Assembly: GCA_012295275.1 (NCBI GenBank)
Contig: CM022670.1
Location: 39,054,751-39,118,750 of the forward strand
Reading direction: 5' to 3'
DNA length: 64,000 nt
DNA from: Chrysomallon squamiferum
Taxonomy: Eukaryota > Mollusca > Gastropoda > Neomphalida > Peltospiridae
Below the pieces are notes generated by a model. The model was not told the DNA's origin, did not search any database, and was given only the letters and a program-made list of their open reading frames with translations. The first letter of the stretch is position 1; each line of letters starts with the position of its first letter. Shown piece by piece: positions 26,870 to 39,445 of the stretch. The translations under genes were made by a program, and so were the position numbers.

Positions 26870-27205
26870 TGCGATGATGATGATAATAATAATAACGGTG
26901 ATAAAACAACAACAACAACAGCAGCAACAGTAGAAGTAACAGACACTACCATCACAGTAATAGTAATATCTACTACAAATACAACAACAGCAATAATAAC
27001 AGTAACAACAATAATAATAATAATGAAAATAATATTAATAGTAATAATGATGATGATAATGATGATGGTGATGATGATAAAGGAAAAACTGCAGGAAAAC
27101 AGAAAAAGCAATTTCAGAAACGACAGTAACAACGATAACAGTAAACAGATGAAAAAGAACAAAAAGAAAAAAAAAAAAAGGAAATGATGATGATGATGAT
27201 GATCT
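26870..27205. repeat. Compound trinucleotide region (GAT, AAC, AAT)
   Basis: Period-3 DNA over about 330 bp ending in (GAT)n at 27,184-27,203. Confidence 0.9.
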
Positions 27206-28015
27206 GTCAGATGATGACGTTGTACAAACACAAGAAATTAACAGAAGATGAAAATCACACGCGATTCAGAGGTGGGGCAGACAATGCACAAATTATCAAT
27301 TTTTGATGAGCGCCATTTTTTATTTGCAGCGGGCGCCATCTATTTATGATACGTCTCTGATAATGATTAACAACAACAACTGCAGCAGTTGTTGATGACC
27401 AGGGTAACTACCACTACGACGATGACGATACTGATGCAGAGGTTTATCGTTTATGAAATGTCGTATCTAAACTATTTGCAACCACTTATTTTGTAATTAA
27501 TTTCACGTATTATCAAAATGCGAGGTGCTAAACAACAATTACAAAATACAAAAGCCTGCGCGTAATAAAATATAGTAATAAATATACATAATAATTATGC
27601 ATGCGTACGTAGGTTATGCATTTCTTTGCCATCAGTAATTTTTATTATAAAATAATAAATTACGATTTCGTTCTCGGAATATGATATTTTTATGGTTCTT
27701 TGAAAGAAAATCGCCAAAACTCGTACAATAAAATAATTTAATTTGGTAAGACGTCTCTCGTTATAGGTACCAGTCTACTCGCTCTCACGTGCCCCTTACG
27801 TAATCAGGCCAGACGAGATTTGCTAATTATTTTACTCACTCTGCAGACACAGAGTCAACGTTCTCAAGGTGAAATTATTAAATAAAGTAACCACGTGACT
27901 ATGACGTGTTTGTTACCATGACATCTCCTGTCACAACCAATTAACGGCTGAGAAGAAATTGTCTGAACAAATGTTCGTGTAAAATCTGATCTGAGATCTC
28001 AAAATGACTCCTGGT
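27206..28015. other. Unique DNA with bZIP and E-box motifs
   Basis: CACGTG occurs near 27,786 and 27,892 and TTACGTAATC (PAR-bZIP/C/EBP type) near 27,797, next to a GCTAATTATT homeodomain-type site. No gene recognised. Confidence 0.35.
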
Positions 28016-28101
28016 TTTTTTTTTTTTTTTTTTTTTTTTTTTCTTTCTTTTTTTTTTCTTTGTAAACTAATTAACCTAAACAAATATTCATAAAACATTC
28101 A

Positions 28102-28133
<32 letters not shown>

Positions 28134-28142
28134 TTATTATTC

Positions 28143-28187
<45 letters not shown>

Positions 28188-28219
28188 TACTATTATTATT
28201 ATTATTTTTTTATTATTAC

Positions 28220-28264
<45 letters not shown>

Positions 28265-28267
28265 TAC

Positions 28268-28321
<54 letters not shown>

Positions 28322-28345
28322 TATTATTAAAATTATTATCAATAT
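28016..28345. repeat. Poly-T, (CTT)n and (TTA)n tract
   Basis: T28 at about 28,015-28,042, (CTT)n at 28,104-28,131 and (TTA)n with ACTATT interruptions to about 28,329. Confidence 0.95.
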
Positions 28346-29780
28346 AGATTTTCCGATCCTGTCTTGCACAGAATTTAACTGTTTAATTAATTTTCTATCA
28401 ACTTCGCCGACATCTCTCCCCACATTTTTAAATGTCTGTAAATATTTCTTGCATCTGCTTTATTTTTCCCTGCTTCAATCCTGCACTCCGCCGTTGTTGC
28501 AGTTTCCGTCTGTTTGCAGTGACTACGTCGTGTTTGTCTCGAGGTCGACTTTGTCCCACGTGAACTGCAAAAAATCAACGTTTTTCAACTGTTTAAAATT
28601 TTCACAATTGCTGGTAAGATCAAAGTTCTTGTCAATCCGTCTTTCCGGGCGTTGTGTCTTCCATTAGGCCGCTATGTGTGTGCAATATTAATGGAAATTC
28701 CACGACAGGTACACGACAAACACGGCCCTTTTTTTGTTTGGACTTTTCTGCAAATTGACATAGGAGCCCCAGACCGGCATCATTATCATAACGTAAGGCC
28801 ACCATTTGTGAATGAAATATTCCTCTTCAATGTCAGTTTTTATCACGTGACAGGTTGCATTGCGACAGGCTTGGACTTGATAATGATTGCGTCGTAGAAG
28901 GGGTTTTTAGGGTAGTGAGTTATCACTGACAGAAAAGAGATGGTAGATCAGTGCTTTATCAAGAATATTATTTTTTATTATATATTTATGTTGCATTACA
29001 TTATTCTGAGAATAAAAACTCTGTTTTTCTTAAATTTAACTGAAGACGTCTGATTGTTTTTATTTTTATTTTAAATGTATTTTTTAAATTAAGAAATAAA
29101 AACGATGTTTGATTTCCGTTCGATTCGTGGTACTATTGATATCGTGGGGTTTTTTTATTGTCTGGGGGAAGTGTATCCGATTTCTTCACTATAGAAAAAA
29201 AAAATGAATATTAATATAAAACTTTTCAAAAGAACTGTTTAAAAGAACATAAGTAGAAATAAATCTCGATAAGAGATACAGTAAGGCAAACAAACTTGTT
29301 TTAATGACCTGTTCAACAAATGTATATATTATTTGTTTCCAACGTTTGGAAAACTGAAAGGATGCCATAGTTTTATTTATGTAAAATAAAAAAAGATCTT
29401 TATGGAGATACACCTTCAAATTTTTTAAATTATAAACAGAAAATTCTACATCAAGGTTAACCTATTTTTATCATTTAATATGAAGTTAACAGTATAAATG
29501 TATCGAAAACGTATTAATTTTCTTCTTACTCCAGAATTTGTACACATCATGACAACATGTCGTGTATGATGTCGTAATAACAGGGAAGATCCAGAATCGA
29601 GGTACAACCTTGAGTTCTGGGTGTAGAATGGTTTTTGAGAATTTTACGTGTATAGTGGCATTAACTCATACATGCTGTGGTTTTTGAAATTGTCGTTCAT
29701 CTTCTTTAAATTCAAAGTTTTTGTTTTAATAATTAGTTATTGTTGTTTTCTTGTTGTTTGTTTTTTTTTACATGGTCCTT
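28346..29780. other. Unique DNA; doubtful frame at 28,652-28,897
   Basis: An 81-codon plus-strand frame (28,652-28,897) has normal amino-acid variety but no motif I recognise and no convincing splice partners. The rest is AT-rich without features. Confidence 0.35.
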
Positions 29781-30236
29781 TTCAAATAATAATAATAATA
29801 ACAACAACCTGCAACCAGATCATTGACTTTCACTTATCAAGCCGCGTTCCCGACACGATGCATTTTTGAAAATCTGTGAAAAACTCGCGAGATTTCGTCG
29901 AGGGTTCGTCAACAAGCAACGAAATTTTACAAATATTGGAACAAGTGGAAAACAAAGGGGCAGATAATCCTGGTGTGGCTTTCGGGGGTTAACAATAATC
30001 AGAGATAACAGGTGTATAAAAGTACCGGGGAATTCGCAGGTAAACATTTCGAGTACGCAGTCAAAAGAAAATAGGGACCTGCAACCCAAACACGGGGATT
30101 CGGTCGTCTTTGCGAGTAAGTAGATATCAAAGGCTGGAGGTATTTATCCCACAATGATGCCGGGTTTTGTCGTAGGACACGGGATAAAAATATTTCTTCC
30201 TCAAATTGTTCAATGAAACGATCGATTTTCTTTCTT

Positions 30237-30237
<1 letters not shown>
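29781..30237. other. Unique DNA, no gene recognised
   Basis: A minus frame at 29,820-30,089 (89 codons) shows no domain. (AAT)n is at 29,788-29,801. Confidence 0.4.

Positions 30238-30292
<55 letters not shown>
30238..30292. repeat. Poly-T run of about 55 bases
   Basis: The longest homopolymer in the window. In minus orientation it would look like a long poly-A tail, but no retroposed gene or target-site duplication could be seen beside it. Confidence 0.95.
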
Positions 30293-30296
<4 letters not shown>

Positions 30297-30730
30297 CTGT
30301 CTTTTTTGTACTCCCACTACATTTTTATAATGAAGATGTAAAACAAAATTCTTGGCAGAGAACTTTTAAAATAATCATAATTTTTGTTGTTTGTGTCCTT
30401 ATGTGTGTAGTTTATATTTATTTATTTATCATGAGACCTATTTATATATATTTTTTTCTAACACGGTTTGATCGTCTGCAAATTGTTTTTATTCCTGTTC
30501 TCTAAGTTTTAGCATGGTGTCATGGTACGATGTAGTTACTACTTTTCTTAAGAATATTAATTCGCTATGATAGTGACAATACAGTGTGTTGTGTTGTAAT
30601 GCTTGTTTATATACCAAAATGACAATGTGGTAATGATGAAATAACATATGTATGTTAATAATAACATCACTGTCACTGACACGGAATTATTTTATACAAA
30701 GTTGTATTTAGAGTAGGAGGAGTGAGCCAC

Positions 30731-30731
<1 letters not shown>

Positions 30732-30808
<77 letters not shown>
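30732..30808. repeat. (AG)n microsatellite
   Basis: About 77 bp of pure AG. Confidence 0.97.
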
Positions 30809-30810
<2 letters not shown>

Positions 30811-30909
30811 ATTAAATAAAGTAATTAAACAAATACGACAAACAAACCAGTTTACAGACTTCTATCTTGTTGATACAGATAGTTCTTTGGTGAGACAGAT
30901 AAGAAAAAT

Positions 30910-31096
30910 AAACGTTTGCTGAGATTTTCAGCCGGTTTTCGTGTTTGTATTCTAAATCAGCCAGTAGAGGAGACTGCCCCAGGGGCAGTGAGGGGACGGG
31001 CTGAGCTTTGACAAACAAGAGATGATCAGAGACCAGGTAAAGCTGTTTAATCCAATCTTCGTATCGTACCTCCGGCGGATTAAATCTCACAGACAG
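30910..31096 (-). pseudogene. Possible coding fragment, unidentified
   Basis: On the minus strand, after GTCTGTGAG, a frame reads RFNPPEVRYEDWIKQLYL… and continues through SDHLLFVKAQPVP and LGQSPLLADLEYKHENR. Composition and residue variety look coding-like, and G+C is higher than its flanks, but no family is recognised and the right-hand donor is unclear. Could be an exon, a retroelement fragment or chance. Confidence 0.25.
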
Positions 31097-31179
31097 GTAC
31101 GTTTATACAGACTCGCTTCTTCTTGAAGAAAATCCCTGTAGACACAAATACATTCTTCATCTCATGCATCATTTCTTCA

Positions 31180-31410
31180 CAGAAGATCATTTTTTTTTTT
31201 TTTCGTACTTCTTTTACATCGTCTGGGGAGAAAACTGATACTCTATTCGCCATCTTCTGCATGAAAAAAAAGAAGAAAGGTATAAAAAAAAAAAAAAAAA
31301 AAGAAAGAAAAAACACCTCAAAAAAAAAAAAATAAATAAATAAATAAATAAATAAATAAATGAATTAACAGTAAGACATATCGTTTAAAAAAAAAAAAAA
31401 AATTAATAAA
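31180..31410. repeat. A/T runs and (AAAT)n
   Basis: T14 at about 31,190, A18 at about 31,285, and (AAAT)n at 31,330-31,362. Confidence 0.85.
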
Positions 31411-31547
31411 AAAATCAGCTTTAAACTAAGTTTAAAAAATTATTGTAAGGTATGTTTTGGAACATTGTCTTTAATGTTGGTTTAAGAATTTTCCTAATAA
31501 GAGATGCTTTGTTTGTTTGCTGCTGATTATATATATATATATAACCC

Positions 31548-31548
<1 letters not shown>

Positions 31549-31599
<51 letters not shown>
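31549..31599. repeat. (TC)n microsatellite
   Basis: The only long CT-orientated dinucleotide tract in the left half; preceded by (TA)n. Confidence 0.97.
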
Positions 31600-31600
<1 letters not shown>

Positions 31601-31602
<2 letters not shown>

Positions 31603-32600
31603 TCTGTGTATATATAAATTATATATGTATCATACACGTATTCGTTCGTGTGTAGTGTTTTTATGTTCTTTCGTTACTTCATTGTGGGTGAATGCATATA
31701 TGAGAAAGTGTGTGTTTGAAACTGACGTATATTAAAAGCATGCCTGAACTACTACAACAGAAATCATCCGAGAAACCGCATTGTTTTCGTTGATACGGAG
31801 ATTTCATCGAAATCGGCTTCCATTCGACTGCTGCCAAGAGAAATTCGCAGACGACGTATCTAGTTGTCGTGTAAAGTCGCCGGCTATTCCACTCACCCGA
31901 CTTACTCCCGCTTCATGGCCGCTGTTGTCCTGCGTCAAAGCGAGGCTTGTTTACGTTGTTTATGAGGATTTGTGAAGAAGTAACAGGTATTTTAAACAAA
32001 AAGAAACTACAAATGTCTTTAATGCGGGCACATAATCCAAGCAAAGAAAAAAAATCAGTCTGTTACATTCTTTTCTATTACTGAAATATTTTTGGTCAAA
32101 TGAATGCTTGTGGTGTATCGAACCACCACAATTTCCAGATTTTGGGGAATTAATAAAATTATTATAGTCATTATTATTAATAAATAAAAGTCCTTTTTTT
32201 TTTTAATATTCGGTGTTAATCTGTATATTTTGCTGAAAATTAAGTTGTTAAATTTATTTATTAATATTAGGCGGAATTAACAAACCAACAAACGACAAGA
32301 CAATATTCAACAGCTAATCAGTATTATTCTGATTGTTTGTTAAAACATATATAGTTTATCAAATAAAAATAATTTTAAAAAATTTAAATATAGGAAAATT
32401 TTAAATAATAACAACAAAGACATCGATGATGACAACGACAACAAAAACAACATTAACAACAACAATAACAACAATAATAACAATAAAATATTATAAACAA
32501 TACAGAATTAGATCTCACAAAAAATAAAAGATAAAAAGAAGAAGAAGAAGAAGATAAAAGCAAAGCTATAAAGAACACTTCTGAAAACTGTATTATTAGA
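31601..32600. other. Mixed DNA, no gene seen
   Basis: 31,740-31,980 is higher-complexity but its 64-codon frame has no recognised similarity. AAC/AAT triplets lie at 32,405-32,490 and (AAG)n at 32,535-32,555. Confidence 0.45.
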
Positions 32601-32941
32601 TGGATTTTTTCTTTCTTTCATTCTGTATTCGTTTTTATTTTATTTTATTTTATTTATTTATGATTATATTTTGTGTCTGTGTGTTATTGTTTTTTTGTAC
32701 TTTTGAGTGTTTTTTTTTTTTGTTTTTTAGTTTCGTTCAAAAACCTTTACAGTTCGTTTTATCATTTTTATTATTATTATTTTGTTTTATTTTAAATTAT
32801 TGGTTATTTTGGTTATTGCTTTTGTTTTATGGTTCAAAAGGTGTCACCGCTACCTTTATTTATTTATTTATTTTATTTCATTTTATTTTATTTTATTTTA
32901 CAACACTTATAGTCAGAATGCGTTGTTAGTTTTTGCGTTTT

Positions 32942-32980
<39 letters not shown>

Positions 32981-33085
32981 GTGAGTTTGTTCGAATTTCG
33001 GGTGAGGAGGTTTGTACGATTTTCTTTTTCATTAACTTGCTTTTTTTTAATTTTTTTTATATCCACAGGTCCCCGGATTTTTTTG
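32600..33085. repeat. T-rich stretch with TTTTA/TTTA repeats and T30
   Basis: About 70 percent T. T30 lies at about 32,946-32,975. Phe/Leu-rich frames are compositional artefacts. Confidence 0.8.
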
Positions 33086-33553
33086 TGCGACAAATCAAAT
33101 ATTAATCGTGAATGAATTTTATAACGAGAAAAGCCTCCCAGTTTTCACGTTTATTCAGCAATTACTCTGTACCACCTTATGATTAATTAATTTTATTTCC
33201 GAACATTATTTTATTATCGTGCACCTTTTTTCCGAAAACCTCTTTAAATCTTGATCGCTTTTGACATATTACGGTAAATAATGTTATTAAACATTATGTT
33301 CTCGTTTGAAATAATTAGGTGTTTCAAGCCCAAACGAGTTATATTGGACAGCTGCCCAAGAAGTACGTGCGCGTTCTCAAACTTGTTGAGTTATTTTCTG
33401 TAAAGCCACACTTTCGTAGAAAAAACCACATGATTAATTCATAAAATATTCATGGAAAAAAAAAAAAAAAAAGTATAAAAAATTAAGTCTCGATTGAACA
33501 GAACTTTGACGTAAATAGATCCGACAGGAGTGAGTTTTTGGGGGTGTTTTTCT

Positions 33554-33600
<47 letters not shown>

Positions 33601-33818
33601 GCAGAATGAAATATCAGTTTGGTTGGTTTTATTATCAGTTTTATTGTTTACAAAAGCAATTTTATTGTGGTTTTATTTTATTTTATTTTACTTTTAGTTT
33701 TTTTTTTAGTTTTTTTTTCTTTTAGTTTTTTTTAAATTTATTTCTTTTATTACTAGTATTTATTTATTTTAGTTTTATTATTATTATTCTTTATTTCTTT
33801 ATTTCTTTATTTATTATA

Positions 33819-33857
<39 letters not shown>

Positions 33858-33990
33858 GTTATTGTTATTATTATTATTTATACTTTTCTTCATAAACTTA
33901 AATATTAGCTGTGGTAAAACTGTCTTATGATCTAAAAGAATTTAGAAATGACAAAAATAGTTTTCATTTGGGCTTGACTTTTTCTTTCTT
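33085..33990. other. AT-rich DNA with (AAT)n and (TTA)n
   Basis: (AAT)n at 33,557-33,597, T-rich DNA to 33,840 and (TTA)n at 33,828-33,858. No gene seen. Confidence 0.5.
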
Positions 33991-33996
33991 TCTTTC

Positions 33997-34043
<47 letters not shown>

Positions 34044-34111
34044 CATCATCATCATTATTATTATTATTATTATCATCATCATCATTATTATCATTATCAT
34101 CATCATCATCA

Positions 34112-34158
<47 letters not shown>

Positions 34159-34160
34159 TT
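33991..34160. repeat. (TTA)n-(TCA)n trinucleotide tract
   Basis: About 160 bp of TTA and TCA/ATC blocks. Confidence 0.95.
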
Positions 34161-34238
34161 ATTTTTTATGGGAGTTTGGGGATCTTTGTTCTTTCTTTTT
34201 CAGGAGAAGATGCATTTAACGAAAAAAAAAAAAAAAAA

Positions 34239-34384
34239 TTTCACTGATTTAGACAGCATCGTTTATAATTGTTTAACAATAGCTGTTGCTAGTACTCTTG
34301 TTTTGTAATAAACAACTACAGTAATAATAATAACAATGAAGATAATATTACCGATGCCCTTGTCAATAATAATAACAATAACAA
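34239..34384. repeat. Dispersed repeat family A, copy 2
   Basis: Matches 11,313-11,467 in the same orientation. Preceded by a poly-A run (about 34,220-34,237) and followed by AAT/AGT triplets. Confidence 0.75.
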
Positions 34385-34693
34385 TAATAATAATAATAAT
34401 AATAGTAATAGTAATAATAATAAAACTACATTAAATAACAATGTGTATCTGATATCATACAGAGAGAAAAATACAATTACAGATAAATTATGCATCTGAA
34501 ATGGATATAAAATGCTAAATAAAATAGAAATTCCAGTAACAACATTTATAATGTCAAATACATGAAATAAAGTATATAAATGTAATAAATATATAATTAA
34601 AGGGAATATATAAAACATTATAACGTAAATATCACAAATTTTTGTGTTACAAGGACTTTTTATTGGACATATATCCGATATATTCATTTCACA

Positions 34694-34755
<62 letters not shown>
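34385..34755. repeat. AT-rich stretch bounded by AAT/AGT and (TTA)n tracts
   Basis: (AAT)n/(AGT)n to about 34,425; (TTA)n at 34,697-34,752. The DNA between them is unremarkable. Confidence 0.7.
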
Positions 34756-34756
<1 letters not shown>

Positions 34757-35636
34757 CATTTATAACAATATATTTCTAAGGTACTATTACATTTTCATGT
34801 ATCCGTTTCTTATACCCACGCATTCACTGGTATCATCCATATGAAATATTAAGAATTAAAATGTTACATAAAACATGGTATTAAAAAAATAATAATAAAT
34901 AAAAATAAAAATGTGTCATTTTGTTTAAAAACGTAAAGTTCCCCTTTTAAACAAAAAATGGAAACTGTAAAAAAATATATATATATTTTAGAGATATTAT
35001 GCTTTCTAATTCAATACTTTTTTTTAGGCCGAGACAGCTGTTTAATTGTATTATTCCAAACCTACAATTTGTGTAGACCTACCTGCGCGCGAAAACGTCG
35101 TATTTTCGCGCGGAAATTCGTATGGAGCCAGACGATACTTTGTAAAACCACAGACTGAGTAATTACGATTTTTTTTTGTTATTTATTTATTTACTTATTT
35201 GTTGTTGTTTTTTTTTTTTTCTTTTGGGGATATTTTATATATATATATTTTTAATTTCATTTCATTAATTTATAGTTATTGATGTTGTTATTTTTATTCA
35301 TTGTTCTTGTGGTTTTGAGTTTTATATTTGTATTATTATTATAATTTTCTGGGATATTTTTTTTTCTTTTCTTTTCTTTTTTTTTTTTTATTGTGGTTTT
35401 GTTTGTTTCGGGATTTTTTTTTTTTATTATTATTGTTGGGTTTTTTTTTTTTCCCTGTAATTTAATTATGTAGATTATCATCATTCTAAATGAAATGTTA
35501 ATATTATCTATTTAGGAGATAATTTTATATTAAACATTTTTGTAATTTAAAAAATGTGTCCCTTTGGTCAATAGCGCAATGGCAAATAATGACAAAGAAA
35601 ATTGTATTTATTTTGCTCTCTTCGCTACATTAAAAA
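34756..35636. other. AT-rich DNA, no gene seen
   Basis: Several T runs at 35,170-35,460. An inverted pair GCGCGAAAACG…CGTATTTTCGCGC at about 35,086-35,111 could form a hairpin. Confidence 0.5.
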
Positions 35637-35679
35637 TGTGTGTATGTGCGTGCGCGCGCGCGCGAGCGCGTGTGTGTTT
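35637..35679. repeat. Alternating purine-pyrimidine (GT/GC)n run
   Basis: TGTGTATGTGCGTGCGCGCG followed by further CG and TG steps; a potential Z-DNA former in an AT-rich setting. Confidence 0.85.
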
Positions 35680-35793
35680 ACCATGATCACTGACCGGAAA
35701 AAAATAAATTCATCCAGTGGCAAGATATGACTAGATAAATTTTAATTTTTTCGGTCCAAAAATATAGCTTTTGGGGTAGGAACCATTTTTACT

Positions 35794-35794
<1 letters not shown>

Positions 35795-35858
<64 letters not shown>
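35795..35858. repeat. (AG)n microsatellite
   Basis: About 64 bp; the last long GA tract before the gene-bearing half. Confidence 0.97.
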
Positions 35859-35859
<1 letters not shown>

Positions 35860-35860
<1 letters not shown>

Positions 35861-36729
35861 TTTAAATGCTGATTTAGATCTTAAAAGACCATTTTGAAAA
35901 GAGAATCCATTTTAAAAATAATAAAATAAATTGTTGTTATTTAAGGACTATTTTGTTTTATTATATATAGTTTTTGTAGGCGAAAGCGAAATCAATGCGC
36001 ATGAATCTGCTACTCTCGAGAGCAGTGAGTTGTAGGGGGTTTGTATTGTCGGGTGACAGTTCCCGCATATGTCACACTATTTGCACTCTTAACGGTAGCC
36101 GCAGCGGATAAAACAGCAGTCAGTGTTCGTTATTGAAAATAACATCGTTTAATTATGACTGAAGTGTTTTAACACGCGCCTCGTTGTTCAATAACCTGCT
36201 CGTTGTATTTCAACAACCAGGTGGCAACATCCTGCTTTCTCTGCCACGTGCCAGGTGTGGACAACGTGCACGCCATTCGGCTAGTCACATTAAGGCGATG
36301 ACATCATACAGTCGTGTGCACGGCCCAGCCAGCATTCTTAATACAACGCTGACGGAAAAGTTAAAGATGGCACCGAGTTCAGTCTAGTGCTTGAGAATGT
36401 CTTCGGTTCTCAGTCAAAAATGTTCTCGAGAACTGATGCAACAAAGCGGAGTTTCTTTAACAGCACCTCGATCCATTGACTATTAATATGATATATAATA
36501 TATTAATATGTCTTCTGAGTTATGCAAGATGATGACGTTAGTATTTTTGATTCACGCACACAGTAAAAACATCTGACAACCTCGCCTTGATGACTAAGTA
36601 TTCCACATTAAGTTGGTGTTTATTTTCGGAATCGTAAACGCATTGTTCTTGGTTCCATTTCCGTTGTGCTAAATATAACCACAGACTGCTGTGAAGAAAA
36701 GTGAATTTAAAAAAAAATAATAATAATAA
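35860..36729. other. Unique DNA, no gene recognised
   Basis: 35,985-36,400 is relatively rich in CpG and CACGTG/CATATG-type motifs. A 67-codon frame at 36,184-36,387 shows no domain. Confidence 0.4.
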
Positions 36730-38166
36730 TAAATAAATAACAAGACTGAACTACTTACAGAAATGTCGACTTTTATTATAATAAATGATTTATTATTCAG
36801 TTTGATTTTCAAAAATAATTAAGTTTCCAACTCACACTAAATCTGCAATCGTAAGCAATCAAAGTTTGTGGTAATCGTTTCTGTGATGAAGAAAGAAAAG
36901 AAATGTAAATATCAGATGTAAAATACTACAGCACTACACTGATGGTCAGTGATGGTCAGATGACTATTCTTTATTTTTCGAATTCACAGATATACTCTCG
37001 ATATGTACGTTACTAACAGCACTAGATAATGAACCTTTCAAAAAACATTACATTAATATAACACACACACACACATTTAAGTGGGTTATTTTCAATAAAC
37101 TTATTACCCAATAATTTAGACTTGCACAACAGTTAACAAAACAAACAAATCTTTGACTGGTTTTTAAAATCAGTAATTTTGACTTGCACAACAGTTAACA
37201 AAATGAACAAATCTTTATGTTCAATTGATATTTAAAATCCCCACGTTTGTGAGAGTTTTTAAAGTATATATATATGTATATATACACATTCCCTTGTTCA
37301 GTTTCTCTCCATTCTTGCATGCTGTATAAGTAAAATCAAACAAATGTTTCCCTTCATGGATGTACACACTTTGTAGGTGTACCCTAACCTATATACACAA
37401 TATAAATCATTACTTTTTACACATCTGTTTCCCATATTCCAGCTTAACAGGAAGGAGCAATATTAGGGCAACTAAACTAATTGTAAATACATTTACATCT
37501 TTAAGTGTTAGCAGTGTTTAACAGTGTTAAGACTGTTGATCACATTTGTGAAATATTATGTTATTAAATAAACTTCAAAAAAATTATTAAAAAAAAAGAA
37601 AATCAAATTCTAGAATTCTTGACTTTGGATTATTTGACTGTCGTAGAAATGTAATGTCTTAAACTGAATTTGACATGTACAGGAATTTGCACCATTAAAA
37701 ATTAGATGACATTTTTAATAAAAATATTTTTGTGTAAATTCCTTTAATCGTTCATTTGAGCATGTAAGAAAATATCAAAATATATAAAAAAGAATCATCA
37801 TCAGCAGCAGTTCATTTGACTAAATAAAAATACAAAAATATGTTACTAAAAATAATTAAACCATCAAAACACAACAGAAAAAAACTTACCGTAAGTCACA
37901 ATGCATAACTTATTTCGTAAAACAGAAAAGTGGAATAAAATTAATCACAGAAATGGTTGTATACGTAATGCTGAGTGCCCATAACCACAATAACATTTAT
38001 AAACTATGAAATAAACTGTACCTCTTGCATAACCAGCAGTTTTTACAAATAACCCATTAAACAGTGATTTATATTTAATTACACAATTTTTTACATTCAC
38101 AGATCTGTAAAATAAAACAAATACAATAAAATCAGCATCAACACTGAAACAGATCTATACATCTGT

Positions 38167-38200
<34 letters not shown>

Positions 38201-39113
38201 GAATATGTATACATGCATATACATATATATATAAACCTACTCCAATAATGTACAGGTGTTCTTTTTTAACAATTACTATCAACATGTTTTTATAGGTGTT
38301 TTGCTAGTAACACTAAACATGTCAGACATCATATAGTTATTATTATTATCATTATCATCATTATTGCTTTTATAATGAAAAAGATTTTATTTCAAGCAGT
38401 GGATGCTGTTATAAAAAAATAAAAAATTACCACTACCTTTTTTTTTTTTTTTTTTTTTTGTATACACATTTAATATAATAAACAGCATATAAAAGATATA
38501 AAAATATGATTATTGTTAACACTCTAGTATAAAAATATCTGATGTTCCTCATTCAATATAGAATATAAAAGTAGAAAAAACTGAAGTGATATTAATTTCC
38601 ATACCAAAACAATACTGAATCATCAGAGTAGAAAAATAATTATACAAAATTTTTGATATTAAATTAAAATTCTGCTTACACATTGTATTTCAACCTGTAC
38701 AAAAATAACTTAAATTTTTAATTTTTTAATTTTAAGAGACTGATTGTTAAATTAATTCTATATATTTCTTTTTATATTAAAAAAAAAAAAAATTAAAATT
38801 AATTACATACATTAATATATCACAATATAAAGATATACATATATATAAATATATATTAAACTTCATACAATACAAACACAATATACCACTGTAACATTAA
38901 ACTCAATGCTATTTCATGGCTGTCATCTTGAATGGCAAACATTTTGTAACTGAAAAACTATAACATGCTGCCCATTTATCTACATAAACTATTAAAATAA
39001 ATTTTAAAAATAATAAATATATATATATATATACACATACATACATACATACGTATACTGTCACATTTGCCTACACATAATTAAAATATTGCTTAGGAAT
39101 TTGCTACTGGTTA
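36730..39113 (-). other. Probable ZDHHC21 3' UTR and downstream DNA
   Basis: No coding potential. The texture is AT-rich but with few microsatellites, unlike the DNA left of about 36.7 kb, which is what a long 3' UTR would give. Minus-strand AATAAA candidates occur at 38,386-38,391, near 36,971 and near 36,771-36,795; none can be chosen from sequence alone. Two imperfect copies of a segment (GACTTGCACAACAGTTAAC) lie near 37,121 and 37,181. Confidence 0.35.
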
Positions 39114-39252
39114 TTATACTGGGTTGCCATGGAATGATCTATGAATATATGGCTTCCTCCTTCTAAAGGGACATAACCAACAGATCATCCACAAGTTAGA
39201 GTTACCTCCACACAGCTCTCTGTAGCCTTCAATCAGAGACCTGAATTCCATT
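39114..39252 (-). CDS. ZDHHC21: ZDHHC21 terminal coding exon
   Basis: Residues 255-300 and TAA at 39,114-39,116. [13 protein letters not shown] and [16 protein letters not shown] match the ZDHHC21 tail (…KILWFIPFRQRQP…). The acceptor is TTTGCAG. It lies 4.4 kb from the previous exon but joins in exact phase. Confidence 0.9.
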
Positions 39253-39411
39253 CTGCAAATAACAGAGTATGACAGTAAAATGTCACATTTACTATACTGT
39301 TAGAGAAATCAGCATTTTAGTATAAATTTTACTCTGAAAATGTTATTAATGTTCAAATCAGAGTTTGCTTTATTCTTTTTATAATACACACACAAAATAC
39401 AAGTAAACAAA

Positions 39412-39445
<34 letters not shown>

